Below, one piece after another: positions 8,939 through 17,683 of a stretch of DNA of 64,000 nt. This stretch comes from Campylobacter magnus. GTDB lineage: Bacteria > Campylobacterota > Campylobacteria > Campylobacterales > Campylobacteraceae. A program made the translations under genes and the position numbers. Where the stretch lies: NCBI RefSeq assembly GCF_028649595.1, contig NZ_JAQSLK010000005.1:62001-126000 (forward strand), given 5' to 3'. How positions within the stretch are numbered: position 1 is the stretch's first letter; the number at the start of each line of letters is the position of its first letter. The notes under the pieces were generated by a model. It saw only the letters and a list, made by a program, of their open reading frames with translations. It was not told the DNA's origin and ran no database searches.

Positions 8939-9352
8939 ATGGAGCAAACACTCTCAATCATCAAGCCAGACGCTGTAAAAAAAGGCGTAATCGGCAAAAT
9001 CATCTCTCGTTTTGAGACAAATGGCCTTCGCATCGCAGCAGCCAAAAAACTACAACTAAGCACAGATGATGCTAAAAAATTCTACGAAGTTCACAAAGAA
9101 CGCCCATTTTATGGCGAGCTAGTTGAGTTTATGACTAGCGGTCCAGTTGTAGTTATGGTGCTTGAAGGCGAGGGCGCAGTAGCAAAAAACAGAGAGCTAA
9201 TGGGTGCTACTAACCCAAAAGAAGCAGCACCTGGCACAATTCGCGCTGATTTTGCCGAGAGTATTGATGCAAACGCAGTTCACGGCAGCGACAGCCTAGA
9301 AAATGCTAAAAACGAAATCGCATTTTTCTTCGCTAAAAGAGAAATTTGCTAA
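8939..9352 (+). CDS. ndk: Nucleoside diphosphate kinase
   Basis: Cytoplasmic enzyme that transfers the gamma phosphate of ATP to NDPs through a phospho-histidine. The 137 residues are full length, with the catalytic His at 115 in [12 protein letters not shown], the ATP-site KPDAVKKG at the N-terminus and [15 protein letters not shown]. It begins the block ndk-DUF177-rpmF-plsX-fabH, the same order as C. jejuni Cj0332c-Cj0328c. It directly follows obg here, which is a different join from C. jejuni. Confidence 0.97.
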   Translation: MEQTLSIIKPDAVKKGVIGKIISRFETNGLRIAAAKKLQLSTDDAKKFYEVHKERPFYGELVEFMTSGPVVVMVLEGEGAVAKNRELMGATNPKEAAPGTIRADFAESIDANAVHGSDSLENAKNEIAFFFAKREIC

Positions 9353-9356
9353 TTTC

Positions 9357-9386
9357 TAAGGAATTCTAGATAGGAATTCTAGATTA
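9357..9386. repeat. Two tandem GGAATTCTAGAT half-palindromes
   Basis: AAGGAATTCTAGAT followed by AGGAATTCTAGATT sits between ndk and the DUF177 gene, within the probable operon. Confidence 0.8.
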
Positions 9387-9390
9387 TCAC

Positions 9391-9738
9391 ATGAAAATCG
9401 CATTTGCTAAAATCGGCTCTGAGCCACTAAATATTTCGCACGAGTGCGAAGGCATTAGCTTTAAAGGCACTTTAAAGCGTAAAAACGCAGAGCAAGTTTT
9501 AGCTAGTGGCGAGTTAAGTGGAGTTCTAAAACATTTTTGCGACAGCTGTGGAGAACCACTAGAAATAAGCATAAATGAGAGTTTAGAACTTAGCTTAAAT
9601 GATGGCGCAACATCTGCGCCTGGTTTAGACATAGTCGAGTTTTATGATGGGTTTATTGACCTAGGTGAGCTTATAAATAGCGAAATTGAGAGCATAAAAA
9701 GCGACTATTTTTATTGTAAAAATTGTAAAACCAACTAA
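9391..9738 (+). CDS. DUF177 / YceD-like protein
   Basis: The 115-residue protein matches the YceD/DUF177 family, which is encoded upstream of rpmF in most bacteria and is linked to 23S rRNA accumulation. The diagnostic centre is [12 protein letters not shown] (a CxxC-containing strand), followed by an acidic loop and [14 protein letters not shown] second Cys pair, YCKNCK, closes the protein, so it may bind zinc. Only ten bases separate it from rpmF. No strong ribosome binding site precedes the ATG at 9391. Confidence 0.85.
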   Translation: MKIAFAKIGSEPLNISHECEGISFKGTLKRKNAEQVLASGELSGVLKHFCDSCGEPLEISINESLELSLNDGATSAPGLDIVEFYDGFIDLGELINSEIESIKSDYFYCKNCKTN

Positions 9739-9748
9739 GGAGAATAAA

Positions 9749-9898
9749 ATGGCAGTTCCAAAAAGAAGAGTTAGCCACACGCGTGCTGCAAAACGCAGAA
9801 CACACTATAAAGTAACTTTACCTATGCCGGTAAAAGACAAAGACGGAAGCTGGAAAATGCCTCACCGTGTAAATCCAACAACAGGTCAATACAAATAG
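9749..9898 (+). CDS. rpmF: 50S ribosomal protein L32
   Basis: A 49-residue basic protein beginning [17 protein letters not shown] and ending NPTTGQYK. This is the L32 N-terminus (AVPKRR...R..RR.H). The usual two zinc-binding Cys pairs of some L32 proteins are absent, as in the Cys-free form of epsilonproteobacteria. AAGGAGAA precedes the ATG at 9749. It sits between DUF177 and plsX, its standard place. Confidence 0.95.
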   Translation: MAVPKRRVSHTRAAKRRTHYKVTLPMPVKDKDGSWKMPHRVNPTTGQYK

Positions 9899-9901
9899 CA
9901 A

Positions 9902-10894
9902 ATGATTAAAATAGCAATAGATGCAATGGGTGGGGACTTTGGTCCTGCGCCTATTGTAGAGGGCGTTTTACAAGCTCTAAGCGAAGCTAGTTTTGAAGCG
10001 ATTTTAGTTGGCAAAAGGGCTGAGATTGAGCCTCTTGTGCCAAAAGGTCTAGAATCTAGAATTAGTTATGAAGAAGCTAGCGATGTTTTTGACATGGATG
10101 AGATGGCAACTGATGCGCTAAAACGCAAAGATAGCTCTATATATAAAGCAATAGAGCTAGTGCGAAATGGTAGTGCTGATGCTGTGGTCTCAGCTGGTCA
10201 CTCAGGGGCAACTATGAGCTTGGCTACCTTGCGTATAGGCAGGCTTGATGGAGTTTCTCGCCCACCTATTGCTACTTTAATGCCTACTATCATCCGTGAC
10301 AAAAAAACGCTGGTGCTAGATGTGGGCGCAAATGTTGATTGCAAACCTGAACATCTTTTTGAGTTTGCTGTGATGAGCGAGGCTTACGCACAGCAAATTT
10401 TGCGCATCCAGAAGCCAAAAATATCTTTACTTAGCAATGGCGAAGAAGATTGTAAAGGCAATGAAACTAGCAAAGCTGCCTTTGAATTACTTAAAAAAAT
10501 GGATAATTTCGTAGGCAATGCTGAGGGAAATCAAGTTTTTGATGGTAGCGTAGATATCATTGTTTGCGATGGTTTTGTGGGAAATATTCTGCTTAAAACT
10601 GCTGAGGGTGTATCAGGCGCAATCTCAAAAATCATAAAGCGAAATATAAAAGAATCAGCTATTGCGATGATAGGCGCAGTGCTTTTAAAACGAGTGTTTA
10701 AAAAGCTTAAAAATGATGTAGATTATGATGAATACGGTGGCGCACCGCTACTTGGTGTGAAAAAATGCACCATAATAAGCCATGGCAAGTCAAGTCCAAA
10801 AGCTATAAAAAACGCAATTTTTCAATCAATAAAATTCTCAAAGTCAAATATAAACGAACAAATTATCTCAAAACTAGCAAGTTATAATCAATGA
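9902..10894 (+). CDS. plsX: Phosphate acyltransferase PlsX
   Basis: Makes acyl-phosphate from acyl-ACP for the PlsY step of phospholipid synthesis. The 330 residues begin [15 protein letters not shown], the family signature, and contain SAGHSGATM and [11 protein letters not shown]. It starts three bases after the rpmF stop and overlaps fabH by four bases (ATGA), so the genes are translated together. Confidence 0.97.
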   Translation: MIKIAIDAMGGDFGPAPIVEGVLQALSEASFEAILVGKRAEIEPLVPKGLESRISYEEASDVFDMDEMATDALKRKDSSIYKAIELVRNGSADAVVSAGHSGATMSLATLRIGRLDGVSRPPIATLMPTIIRDKKTLVLDVGANVDCKPEHLFEFAVMSEAYAQQILRIQKPKISLLSNGEEDCKGNETSKAAFELLKKMDNFVGNAEGNQVFDGSVDIIVCDGFVGNILLKTAEGVSGAISKIIKRNIKESAIAMIGAVLLKRVFKKLKNDVDYDEYGGAPLLGVKKCTIISHGKSSPKAIKNAIFQSIKFSKSNINEQIISKLASYNQ

Positions 10895-11844
10895 AAAAAG
10901 CCGCATTAGTAAGCATAGCAGCTTACGCCCCACAAAAAATACTTACAAACGCTGACCTGGAAAAAATGGTAGAAACCAGTGATGAGTGGATTGTAAAACG
11001 CACAGGAATTCACTCTCGCCACATAGCAGAAGATGAGAGTCTTACAAGCATGGCGCTAAAGGCTGGTAAATTAGCCTTAGAGCGTTCTGGCTTAGAAAAA
11101 AATGAGATTGACTGCTTGATTTGCGCTACGGTTACGCCTGATTTTTTCTGTATGCCAAGCACGGCTGCACAGGTGGCAAGCGAGCTTGGACTTGGGGCAA
11201 TTATGGCTTTTGATATAGGTGCTGCTTGTTCTGGCTTTGTGTATTTGCTTGAAGTAGCAAAAAGCCTAGTTGAGAGTGGTGCAAAGAAAAATGTTCTTAT
11301 AATAGGCGCTGATAAGTTTTCTAGCATTGTAGATTACAGCGACCGCAGCATTTGCGTGCTTTTTGGCGATGGGGCTGGAGCAGGCGTGGTAAGCGTAGCC
11401 AGTAGCGATAATCACATCATCTCTACGCACTGCGCAAGCGATGGTAGCAAGGGCGAGCTTTTGATGACGCCAAAAGATGGTAGAAATGTCGGCTTTGTAA
11501 AAATGTCTGGCAATGAAGTCTTTAAAATCGCTGTAAATACGCTAACAAACGATGTTGTAGAACTTCTAGAAAAAAGCGGGATTGCTAGTAGCCAGATTGA
11601 TCTTTTTATCCCGCATCAAGCAAATCTGCGCATCATAAAAGCTGTCCAAGAAAGACTAGGACTAAGCGAGGCTAAATGCGTAGTAACTGTGGGTGAGTAC
11701 GGCAACACAAGTGCTGCTAGCATACCGATGGCAATGAATACAGCCTACGAAGATGGCAGGCTAAAAGCAGGCTCACTAATACTACTGGATGCCTTTGGCG
11801 GCGGTTTTACTTGGGGTTCTGCTTTGCTTCGCTTTGGCAGGTAA
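10891..11844 (+). CDS. fabH: 3-oxoacyl-ACP synthase III (KAS III)
   Basis: Starts fatty-acid synthesis by condensing acetyl-CoA with malonyl-ACP. The 317 residues are full length. The catalytic triad is visible: C113 in [12 protein letters not shown]242 in [10 protein letters not shown] and N272 in EYGNTSAAS. The start overlaps plsX by four bases. A dense half-palindrome array follows the stop. Confidence 0.97.
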   Translation: MKKAALVSIAAYAPQKILTNADLEKMVETSDEWIVKRTGIHSRHIAEDESLTSMALKAGKLALERSGLEKNEIDCLICATVTPDFFCMPSTAAQVASELGLGAIMAFDIGAACSGFVYLLEVAKSLVESGAKKNVLIIGADKFSSIVDYSDRSICVLFGDGAGAGVVSVASSDNHIISTHCASDGSKGELLMTPKDGRNVGFVKMSGNEVFKIAVNTLTNDVVELLEKSGIASSQIDLFIPHQANLRIIKAVQERLGLSEAKCVVTVGEYGNTSAASIPMAMNTAYEDGRLKAGSLILLDAFGGGFTWGSALLRFGR

Positions 11845-11866
11845 GCTTTGCTATTAAATTAAAAGT

Positions 11867-12003
11867 TACTAGGAATTCTAGATTTAGGAATTCTCTTTGG
11901 GAATTCTAGTTTTGGAAATTCTAGTTTAAGGAATTCTAGTTTTGGGAATTCTAGTTTTGGGAATTCTCTTTAAGGAATTCTCTTTAAGGAATTCTAGAAT
12001 TCC
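11867..12003. repeat. Directly repeated GGAATTCTAGTTTT units
   Basis: About eight units, GGAATTCTAGTTTTGG, GGAATTCTCTTTAA and variants, all in the same orientation and spaced about 16-19 bases, end with a full palindrome before bioB. Here the repeat behaves as a tandem array rather than isolated hairpins. Confidence 0.85.
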
Positions 12004-12036
12004 TTGATAAAAAGTTTAAAACTTAAAGGGGCTAAA

Positions 12037-12879
12037 ATGAATAAAATCATGCTTTGTGCGATTTGTAATGTCTCAAGTGGCGGATGTAGCGAGGACTGCG
12101 CATATTGCACCCAGTCAGCCAAATGGGGCGCTGATATCAAAAAATACCGCCAAAAGAGCATCGCTGATATCCTAAATGAAGCAAAAATCGCTAAAAATAA
12201 CCACGCTCTTGGCTTTTGTCTTGTTACAGCTGGCGAGGGGCTTGATGATAAAAAATTAGACTTTATCTGCGAGGCAGCGCATACTATCAGCCGCGAAGTC
12301 CCTGAACTAATGCTAATCGCTTGTAACGGAATAGCAAGCTTTGAGGCTCTAAGTGAGCTTAAAAAAGCTGGTATTTTTAGCTATAATCACAATCTTGAAA
12401 CTAGTCAAGAGTTTTTTCCTAAAATATGTTCTACTCACACTTGGGAAGCTAGGTTTGAGACAAATCTAAATGCTAAGCGCGCTGGTCTTATGCTGTGCTG
12501 TGGTGGTATTTATGGGCTTGGCGAGAGCGAGAATGATAGAAAGAGTTTTCGCCGTAGCCTTGGCGAGCTGGAGCCCTTTACTAGCCCTATAAACTTCTTT
12601 ATCTCAAATCCTGCCTTGCCGATAAATCCGCCTCGTCTAAGTGCTGATGAGGCTCTAAAAATCATCCGTGAAAGCAGCAGCGAACTGCCTAATGTGCGAT
12701 TTATGGTAGCAGGTGGCAGAGAGCATATACTTGGTTCTCGCCAGTATGAAGTGCTAGAAAATGGTGCGTCTGCTATCGTAATAGGTGATTATCTAACCAC
12801 AGCTGGTGAGGTGCCTAGCAAGGCAATTGCTGAGCTTAAAGCCCTTGGCTTTGAGTTTTTAGATAAATGCGAGCATTAA
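12037..12879 (+). CDS. bioB: Biotin synthase
   Basis: Radical-SAM enzyme that inserts sulphur into dethiobiotin. From ATG 12037 the product is 280 residues, the short form usual in Campylobacter. The cluster-binding motif CSEDCAYC places C17, C21 and C24 for the [4Fe-4S] cluster, and the conserved CGGIYGLGES and FMVAGGREH follow. A TTG at 12004 is in frame, but it overlaps the repeat array; AAAGGGG before 12037 favours the later start. birA, which uses biotin, is elsewhere in the window (49.2-49.9 kb). Confidence 0.93.
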   Translation: MNKIMLCAICNVSSGGCSEDCAYCTQSAKWGADIKKYRQKSIADILNEAKIAKNNHALGFCLVTAGEGLDDKKLDFICEAAHTISREVPELMLIACNGIASFEALSELKKAGIFSYNHNLETSQEFFPKICSTHTWEARFETNLNAKRAGLMLCCGGIYGLGESENDRKSFRRSLGELEPFTSPINFFISNPALPINPPRLSADEALKIIRESSSELPNVRFMVAGGREHILGSRQYEVLENGASAIVIGDYLTTAGEVPSKAIAELKALGFEFLDKCEH

Positions 12880-12898
12880 AGGCTTTTTAAAATAATAG

Positions 12899-13284
12899 TA
12901 GGAATTCTGGAATTCCTAAATCTAGAATTCTTATACAAAGTAGGAATTCTAGAATTCCATATAGAGATTCTCCAGTCATCCTGTCTTGCGTGTTTTCTTT
13001 TTTATAGAGATTGTCCGGAGGGGTCGGACAATGACACAAGGTTTGTCATCCCCCGACCTGATCGAGGGATTACATCACAAATAATCTAGAATTCCATATA
13101 GAGATCCACCAAAAGAAATTCTAGAATTCTTTGGCTAAATCTAGAATTCCTAGAGGCTTTTGCGTTTATAGGAATTCTAGAATTTCATATAGAGATCACC
13201 CAAGGGGGTTTGGGAGATGACATAGTAAGGAATTCTAGAATTCTTTGATAAATCTAGAATTCCTAAATCTAGAATTCCTATACT
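12899..13284. repeat. Mixed palindrome and ATAGAGATC hairpin cluster
   Basis: The ~400-base spacer between bioB and bamA (convergent) contains no gene. It holds six or more GGAATTCTAGAATTCC copies alternating with short hairpins that begin CATATAGAGATC or TATAGAGATT: 12957-13077 (with GTCCGGAGGGGTCGGAC and a TCATCCCCCGACC segment), 13081-13105, and 13187-13230 (ending GATGACATAGTA). The hairpins are always joined to a palindrome, so the two repeats seem to travel together. Confidence 0.85.
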
Positions 13285-15558
13285 CTAAAATCTTTGACCT
13301 ATATTAAACTCAAAGCTACTTGTTTGATCTCCATCTTTTTTACCTATAGGTTTGACAAAGACTACTTGAAGTGGGCCTATGAAAGTCATCCACTCTATAC
13401 CGACGCCAACAGAGCTTCGCTTTTCTTCAGTAAAGCGCTTTTGCCCAATCATACCAAAATCATAAAATGCCATGCCACGAAGTTTGATACGATTTATCAA
13501 AGGCCAGCTAATTTCAACTGAGTTTTGAAAAGCCACTTTACCACCGGTTTCTATATCACGGCATCCTAAATAAGTGCGTCCGTATTCGTCCATTGGATTG
13601 CAAATTGTTTTGCGTGGGCTAACGCTTCTGTGGTCGTAGCCGCGGATTGATTGCATACCGCCTAAGAACAATTTTTCGTTAATCGGTAATTTACTCTCAT
13701 CATTGTTCCACAAATAAGAAAAGTTTGCTTTATAACGCAAAATCAAATCCCAGCCTATATTATCAGCCAAGCCTTTATATATAGAAAAGCCAGTATCATT
13801 TCGCACAAATTTTGTATCTCCGCCAAGACCAGCTATTTCAAAGCCAGTGCTAGCTATAAAACCTGAGCGTGGCAAGTAGTGATCATCTGTATTATCCCAA
13901 ATGACTCTTGGCAGAAGTGAGCTTTTTGTTTTTTTACCATTTAGATAGCCAGCCTCAGCGTAAAATGGATTTAGACCGCTAATATTTGTTTTTTGTAGCT
14001 GATAGCTAATATATGCATTTGTATAGCGTCCTATTTGGCGACCTGCGGTGATATTAAAACCGTGGTTTTTCTCCCTATAGTTGCTCCACTCCCAGTCATT
14101 GGCAAACACAGTTCCACCAAGGCTATACTCTGAGTCATATATGCGTGGATTTGTAAGCCCTATGCTACCATTTAGACCGCGTTTATTTTTCTCTATGTTT
14201 ACTGAGCCTTGATAGCCTGAGCCAAAGATATTATTTTCGCTAATTCCTGCACTTAGTAGTAGTCCATCGCCTGAACCATAGCCTATACCACCTGTGATAG
14301 TTCCTGTCATAGTCTCTTTTACAGCTACTTCAAGATCCATTTGATTATCACTTACTGGGTGTTCTTTTATCTCTACATCTTCAAAATAGCCTTTGCGTTT
14401 TAGTGCATTTTTGCTATCTTCAAGGTCAGCTCTATTATAGCGATTTCCCTCTGTTAGATACAGCTCACGGCGAATTATACGATCTAGCGTTTTGTCATTG
14501 CCTGAGATGATTACATTACGGATATATACTTCTTCATTTGGCAAGATTTGGTATTTTACATCTACGGTGTGATTTTCTGGGTCTTGTGCGGTTAGTGGCA
14601 CGACTCTAGCGTAGGCATAGCCTTTATCAGCCACCATATCAGTGATGGTTTTTTGATCTCTTTTTAGCCAGTCTGTATTAAAAGTATCGCCTTGTTCTAG
14701 TTTTAGATCGCTTTTTACGATTTTTTCGCTATTAAGCTCTAAAAACTCAGGTGCATCTATGCTAATCTCACCTGCTTTATACTGCTCGCCCTCGTTTATA
14801 TAGTAGCTAAGCTCAGCTGAGTAGCCCTCAAAGTTTGTATTTAGATAGGCTTTTGAAACCTTAGCATCAAGGTAGCCTGATTTGAAGTATTCTTCACGGA
14901 TTTTCTCGCTGTCGTTTGGCAACTCAAAAATCTTTACCTCGCCACCATTGCGACCCCACATCCAGCCTAGTGCCTCACGCTCTTTATTTTCTACTGCTGG
15001 TTCTATATCGCTATAGCTTTTTACTTTTGCGCCTACTAAATTTACTTTTTTGATTGTGATGTTCTCACCGCGGTTTACTTTATATACCACATGCACGCTG
15101 TTTTCTGTATTTATCGGTGTTACTACCTCATCAACGATAGTATCAAAAAAGCCCTTTACTTCATAAAACTGTCTCACACGCTCTTTTGCTGTAGCTGAGG
15201 CGCGCTCATCATACATTTGACCTTTTTTTATGCCAAGAATAGTAGTGATGGATTTTTGGTCGTTTGTAACGACGCCTTCTATATCAATACGAGCGATAAC
15301 TGGCTTTTCTTTTGCATGGATGATGATATCTCCGTTATTATCCTCTATATATATATCTTTAAAGTAGCCTTGAGAATATAGAGTTTTTATCACTCTATTT
15401 GAGACCTCATCATTCATCTCATCGCCTATCCTAAGCCTTGTCATATCAAGTGCGGCGTTATTTGAGATATGCACAAAACCATTAAATGTAATGCTTTTAA
15501 TAGTGCTAGCAGCCCCAAAACTAATAAGAGCAAATGCTAAAATAATAAACTTTTTCAT
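13285..15558 (-). CDS. bamA: Outer membrane protein assembly factor BamA
   Basis: Inserts beta-barrel proteins into the outer membrane. From the ATG at 15558 the product is 757 residues with the signal peptide MKKFIILAFALISFGAAS, five POTRA repeats over roughly residues 20-410 (for example the ARIDIEGVVT and EVYIRNVIISGN strands), and a C-terminal barrel with the conserved QSIRGYDHRSVS loop and the terminal FNIGQRF. A start at 15603 would add 15 residues before the signal peptide and is less likely; GGAAA precedes 15558. It is divergent from tyrA, as in C. jejuni. Confidence 0.95.
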   Translation of the reverse strand: MKKFIILAFALISFGAASTIKSITFNGFVHISNNAALDMTRLRIGDEMNDEVSNRVIKTLYSQGYFKDIYIEDNNGDIIIHAKEKPVIARIDIEGVVTNDQKSITTILGIKKGQMYDERASATAKERVRQFYEVKGFFDTIVDEVVTPINTENSVHVVYKVNRGENITIKKVNLVGAKVKSYSDIEPAVENKEREALGWMWGRNGGEVKIFELPNDSEKIREEYFKSGYLDAKVSKAYLNTNFEGYSAELSYYINEGEQYKAGEISIDAPEFLELNSEKIVKSDLKLEQGDTFNTDWLKRDQKTITDMVADKGYAYARVVPLTAQDPENHTVDVKYQILPNEEVYIRNVIISGNDKTLDRIIRRELYLTEGNRYNRADLEDSKNALKRKGYFEDVEIKEHPVSDNQMDLEVAVKETMTGTITGGIGYGSGDGLLLSAGISENNIFGSGYQGSVNIEKNKRGLNGSIGLTNPRIYDSEYSLGGTVFANDWEWSNYREKNHGFNITAGRQIGRYTNAYISYQLQKTNISGLNPFYAEAGYLNGKKTKSSLLPRVIWDNTDDHYLPRSGFIASTGFEIAGLGGDTKFVRNDTGFSIYKGLADNIGWDLILRYKANFSYLWNNDESKLPINEKLFLGGMQSIRGYDHRSVSPRKTICNPMDEYGRTYLGCRDIETGGKVAFQNSVEISWPLINRIKLRGMAFYDFGMIGQKRFTEEKRSSVGVGIEWMTFIGPLQVVFVKPIGKKDGDQTSSFEFNIGQRF

Positions 15559-15626
15559 TGATAAATTTCCAAAAAATAAAATTAAAATTGCGCATTTTAT
15601 CATAGTTTAATTTAATACTTAATTAA

Positions 15627-15660
15627 ATAAGATATAATTTTGAAAAAATTTTCAAGGACT
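15627..15660 (+). promoter_or_regulatory. tyrA promoter and ribosome binding site
   Basis: TATAAT lies at 15633-15638, and CAAGGA near 15653 precedes the ATG at 15666. The spacer of about 100 bases also serves bamA on the other strand. Confidence 0.55.
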
Positions 15661-15665
15661 TTGCT

Positions 15666-16496
15666 ATGAATATCGGTATAATTGGACTTGGGCTAATCGG
15701 CGGCTCACTAGGACTTGCGCTAAGAGATATGAAGCTAATAGATAAAGTAAGTGGCTATGATAAAAGCGAACAAAACGCCAAAGACGCCTTGGAGCTAGGC
15801 TTGGTTGATGAGCTAAAAAGCTTTGAAGAGATAAAAAACTCTTGCGATGTGATTTTTATAGCTGTGCCTGTTGAGGGTATAATAAAAGTGCTAGCTAGGC
15901 TTGAAGGCGCACCACTTAGCACTACTATCATAGATCTAGGCTCAACCAAAGAACGCATAGTAAAAAGCTGTCCAGACTCGCTAAAATCGCAATTCATCGC
16001 CGCTCATCCTATGGCAGGCACTGAGTATAGTGGCCCAAAAGCAGCCTTTAAAGAGCTATTAAAAGGCGCAGTAGTCGTGCTATGCGATGATGAGAGCACG
16101 AGCCAAAAACATCTAAAAAGAGCTACTGAGATTTTAAGCCATGCTGGCATGCGCATTATTTTTATGGATGCAGCCTCGCACGACCATCATGTAGGCTTCA
16201 TCTCGCATTTGCCACACGCAATTTCATTTAGCCTAGTAAATGCTACTTTAAATGAAGAAGAAAGGCGCAATATTTTCTTGCTTGGCGGCAGCAGCTTTGC
16301 TGGCATGGCTCGTATAGCAAAGTCTAGCGAAATCATGTGGACTGATATCTTTCGCCAAAACAAAGACAATATACTTGGTGCGATGCAGGCTTTTAAGGCT
16401 GAGTTTGCACACTGTGAGGACATGCTAAAAAACGAACGCTGGGACGAGCTAAGCCTTTGGATGAAAAACGCCCGCCAAATAAAAGAAATTTTATAA
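15666..16496 (+). CDS. tyrA: Prephenate dehydrogenase
   Basis: NAD-dependent step of tyrosine synthesis. The 276 residues show the Rossmann motif IGLGLIGGSLG at the N-terminus, the catalytic His region AAHPMAGTEYSGP near residue 115 and the helical C-terminal dimer domain with HDHHVGFISHLPHA. There is no chorismate mutase domain. It is followed by a palindrome cluster. Confidence 0.95.
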   Translation: MNIGIIGLGLIGGSLGLALRDMKLIDKVSGYDKSEQNAKDALELGLVDELKSFEEIKNSCDVIFIAVPVEGIIKVLARLEGAPLSTTIIDLGSTKERIVKSCPDSLKSQFIAAHPMAGTEYSGPKAAFKELLKGAVVVLCDDESTSQKHLKRATEILSHAGMRIIFMDAASHDHHVGFISHLPHAISFSLVNATLNEEERRNIFLLGGSSFAGMARIAKSSEIMWTDIFRQNKDNILGAMQAFKAEFAHCEDMLKNERWDELSLWMKNARQIKEIL

Positions 16497-16518
16497 ATAG
16501 CTTACTTTTTTAATATTT

Positions 16519-16640
16519 CTAGGGAATTCTAGAATTCCACAATCTAGAATTCCTTAATTCTAGAATTCTTACAAACTAGAATTCCTTAAAATATCTATAA
16601 AAATTACTCTTAGGAATTCTAGAATTCTCTAAATTCAAAA
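16519..16640. repeat. Palindrome cluster between tyrA and feoA
   Basis: GGGAATTCTAGAATTCCAC, several CTAGAATTCCTT half-sites and AGGAATTCTAGAATTCTC fill the spacer upstream of the feoA promoter. Confidence 0.85.
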
Positions 16641-16717
16641 AATGATAATAACTCTTAAAACTTATTTAAGTAAATAAATAGTAAAATAACTTATTTACTT
16701 TAACAAAAGGAGAGAAA
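16641..16717 (+). promoter_or_regulatory. feoA promoter region with possible Fur site
   Basis: AAATGATAATAACTCTTAAAA (16648 onward) is similar to half of the Fur box GATAATGATAATCATTATC, and the repeated AACTTATTTA around 16670 and 16692 adds dyad character. AAAGGAGAG precedes the ATG at 16718. Fur control is expected for feo genes, but the site match is partial. Confidence 0.4.
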
Positions 16718-16942
16718 ATGAAAATAAACACTCTTGAAGATGGTCAAAGTGCTAAAATAATAGGCTTTAGTGCTGATGAGCAGCTTTTTAGTCGTTTTTT
16801 TAGCTTTGGTATTAGCTCAGGTAAGGTTATAAAAAAGCTTAGTGATACGCTATGCCACGACACAGTAGCTATAGAGCTAGGTCGCAGCTGCGTTATACTT
16901 AGAGAAAGCGAGGCAAATAGCATCATTATAGAGCCTTTATAG
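16718..16942 (+). CDS. feoA: FeoA family protein
   Basis: Small SH3-like cytoplasmic protein that works with the FeoB Fe(II) transporter. The 74 residues follow the FeoA pattern: an acidic MKINTLEDGQSAKIIGFSAD start, a central basic strand (GKVIKKLSDTL) and a C-terminal strand with IELGRSCVILRESEAN. A strong ribosome binding site precedes it. The ferritin gene lies between it and feoB. Confidence 0.85.
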   Translation: MKINTLEDGQSAKIIGFSADEQLFSRFFSFGISSGKVIKKLSDTLCHDTVAIELGRSCVILRESEANSIIIEPL

Positions 16943-17004
16943 CAATGCTAGGATAGAGCTTTTTTATGCTTATAAATAATTTATAATAATTTAAGTTAGT
17001 TTTA

Positions 17005-17040
17005 GTTATGATAGCGCTTATCAATCTTAAGCAAAAGGAG
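17005..17040 (+). promoter_or_regulatory. ftn promoter and ribosome binding site
   Basis: TTAGTTATGATAGCGC has TATGAT at 17007-17012, and AAAAGGAG directly precedes the ATG at 17046. The preceding AT-rich ATAAATAATTTATAATAATTTAA could bind Fur, but this is uncertain. Confidence 0.45.
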
Positions 17041-17045
17041 AAAAA

Positions 17046-17525
17046 ATGTTACCAGAAATGGCAAAAGCAATGAGCGAACACGCTGTTTTCGAGATGTACT
17101 CAGGCTACATCTATTTACAAGCCTCTTTGGCAATGGAAAAGGAAAACTACAAAGGCTATTCAAAATGGCTTTTTGATCACTATAAAGAAGAATTTACTCA
17201 CGCTGAGGACTTTATAGCTTTTCTTCAAAAGCGAGATATCACTCCACAGCTAAGCGATATCAAATACGAAGCTGTAAATCTCAAAACCCCTCTTGAAGTA
17301 GCAAAGCTGATTTTAGAGCATGAACAAAAAGTCACTGCTAGAATAAGCGCTTTGCTAAAACAAGCAAGAGAGCTTGGGGACTATGCTAGCGAGGTGTTTT
17401 TGCACTCTTATATAAATGAGCAAATCGAAGAAGAAGATATAGCAAAAAATAACTTTGATTTATTCACATTTGCAGGAGATAATATCTCAGCAAGATTAAG
17501 TGTAGACCTTACTTTTACTAAGTAA
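17046..17525 (+). CDS. ftn: Ferritin (non-haem iron storage)
   Basis: Forms the 24-subunit iron storage shell. The 159 residues carry the full ferroxidase centre: E16 in FEMYSGY, E49 and H52 in EEFTHAEDF, E93 in LEHEQK, Q126 and E129/E130 in INEQIEEED, each about one residue off the E. coli FtnA positions. It is placed between feoA and feoB, tying ferrous uptake to storage. A strong intrinsic terminator follows. Confidence 0.93.
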   Translation: MLPEMAKAMSEHAVFEMYSGYIYLQASLAMEKENYKGYSKWLFDHYKEEFTHAEDFIAFLQKRDITPQLSDIKYEAVNLKTPLEVAKLILEHEQKVTARISALLKQARELGDYASEVFLHSYINEQIEEEDIAKNNFDLFTFAGDNISARLSVDLTFTK

Positions 17526-17540
17526 TCTACTAATTTTTAA

Positions 17541-17574
17541 AATCTTTGGGCTTAATTAGCCCAAAGATTTTTTT
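17541..17574 (+). terminator. Intrinsic terminator after ftn
   Basis: AATCTTTGGGCT pairs exactly with AGCCCAAAGATT across a five-base loop and is followed by a run of T. It is the clearest rho-independent terminator in the window, and means feoB needs its own promoter. Confidence 0.93.
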
Positions 17575-17609
17575 GAGTTTTGAGTAAGCATAAAAAATGC
17601 TTAAAAACT

Positions 17610-17634
17610 TTGAAAGAATTCTAGAATTCCTTGA
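17610..17634. repeat. Single palindrome upstream of feoB
   Basis: AGAATTCTAGAATTCCTTG lies between the ftn terminator and feoB. Confidence 0.75.
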
Positions 17635-17683
17635 TAAATTGTGCTAAAATTATTAAAAATTTTTGCTTTTTTTGGATAAAAAT

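Noticed and set aside
13294-13521. 75-codon frame opposite the 3' end of bamA
   Set aside because: It is an antisense shadow of bamA with no binding site; bamA is intact.
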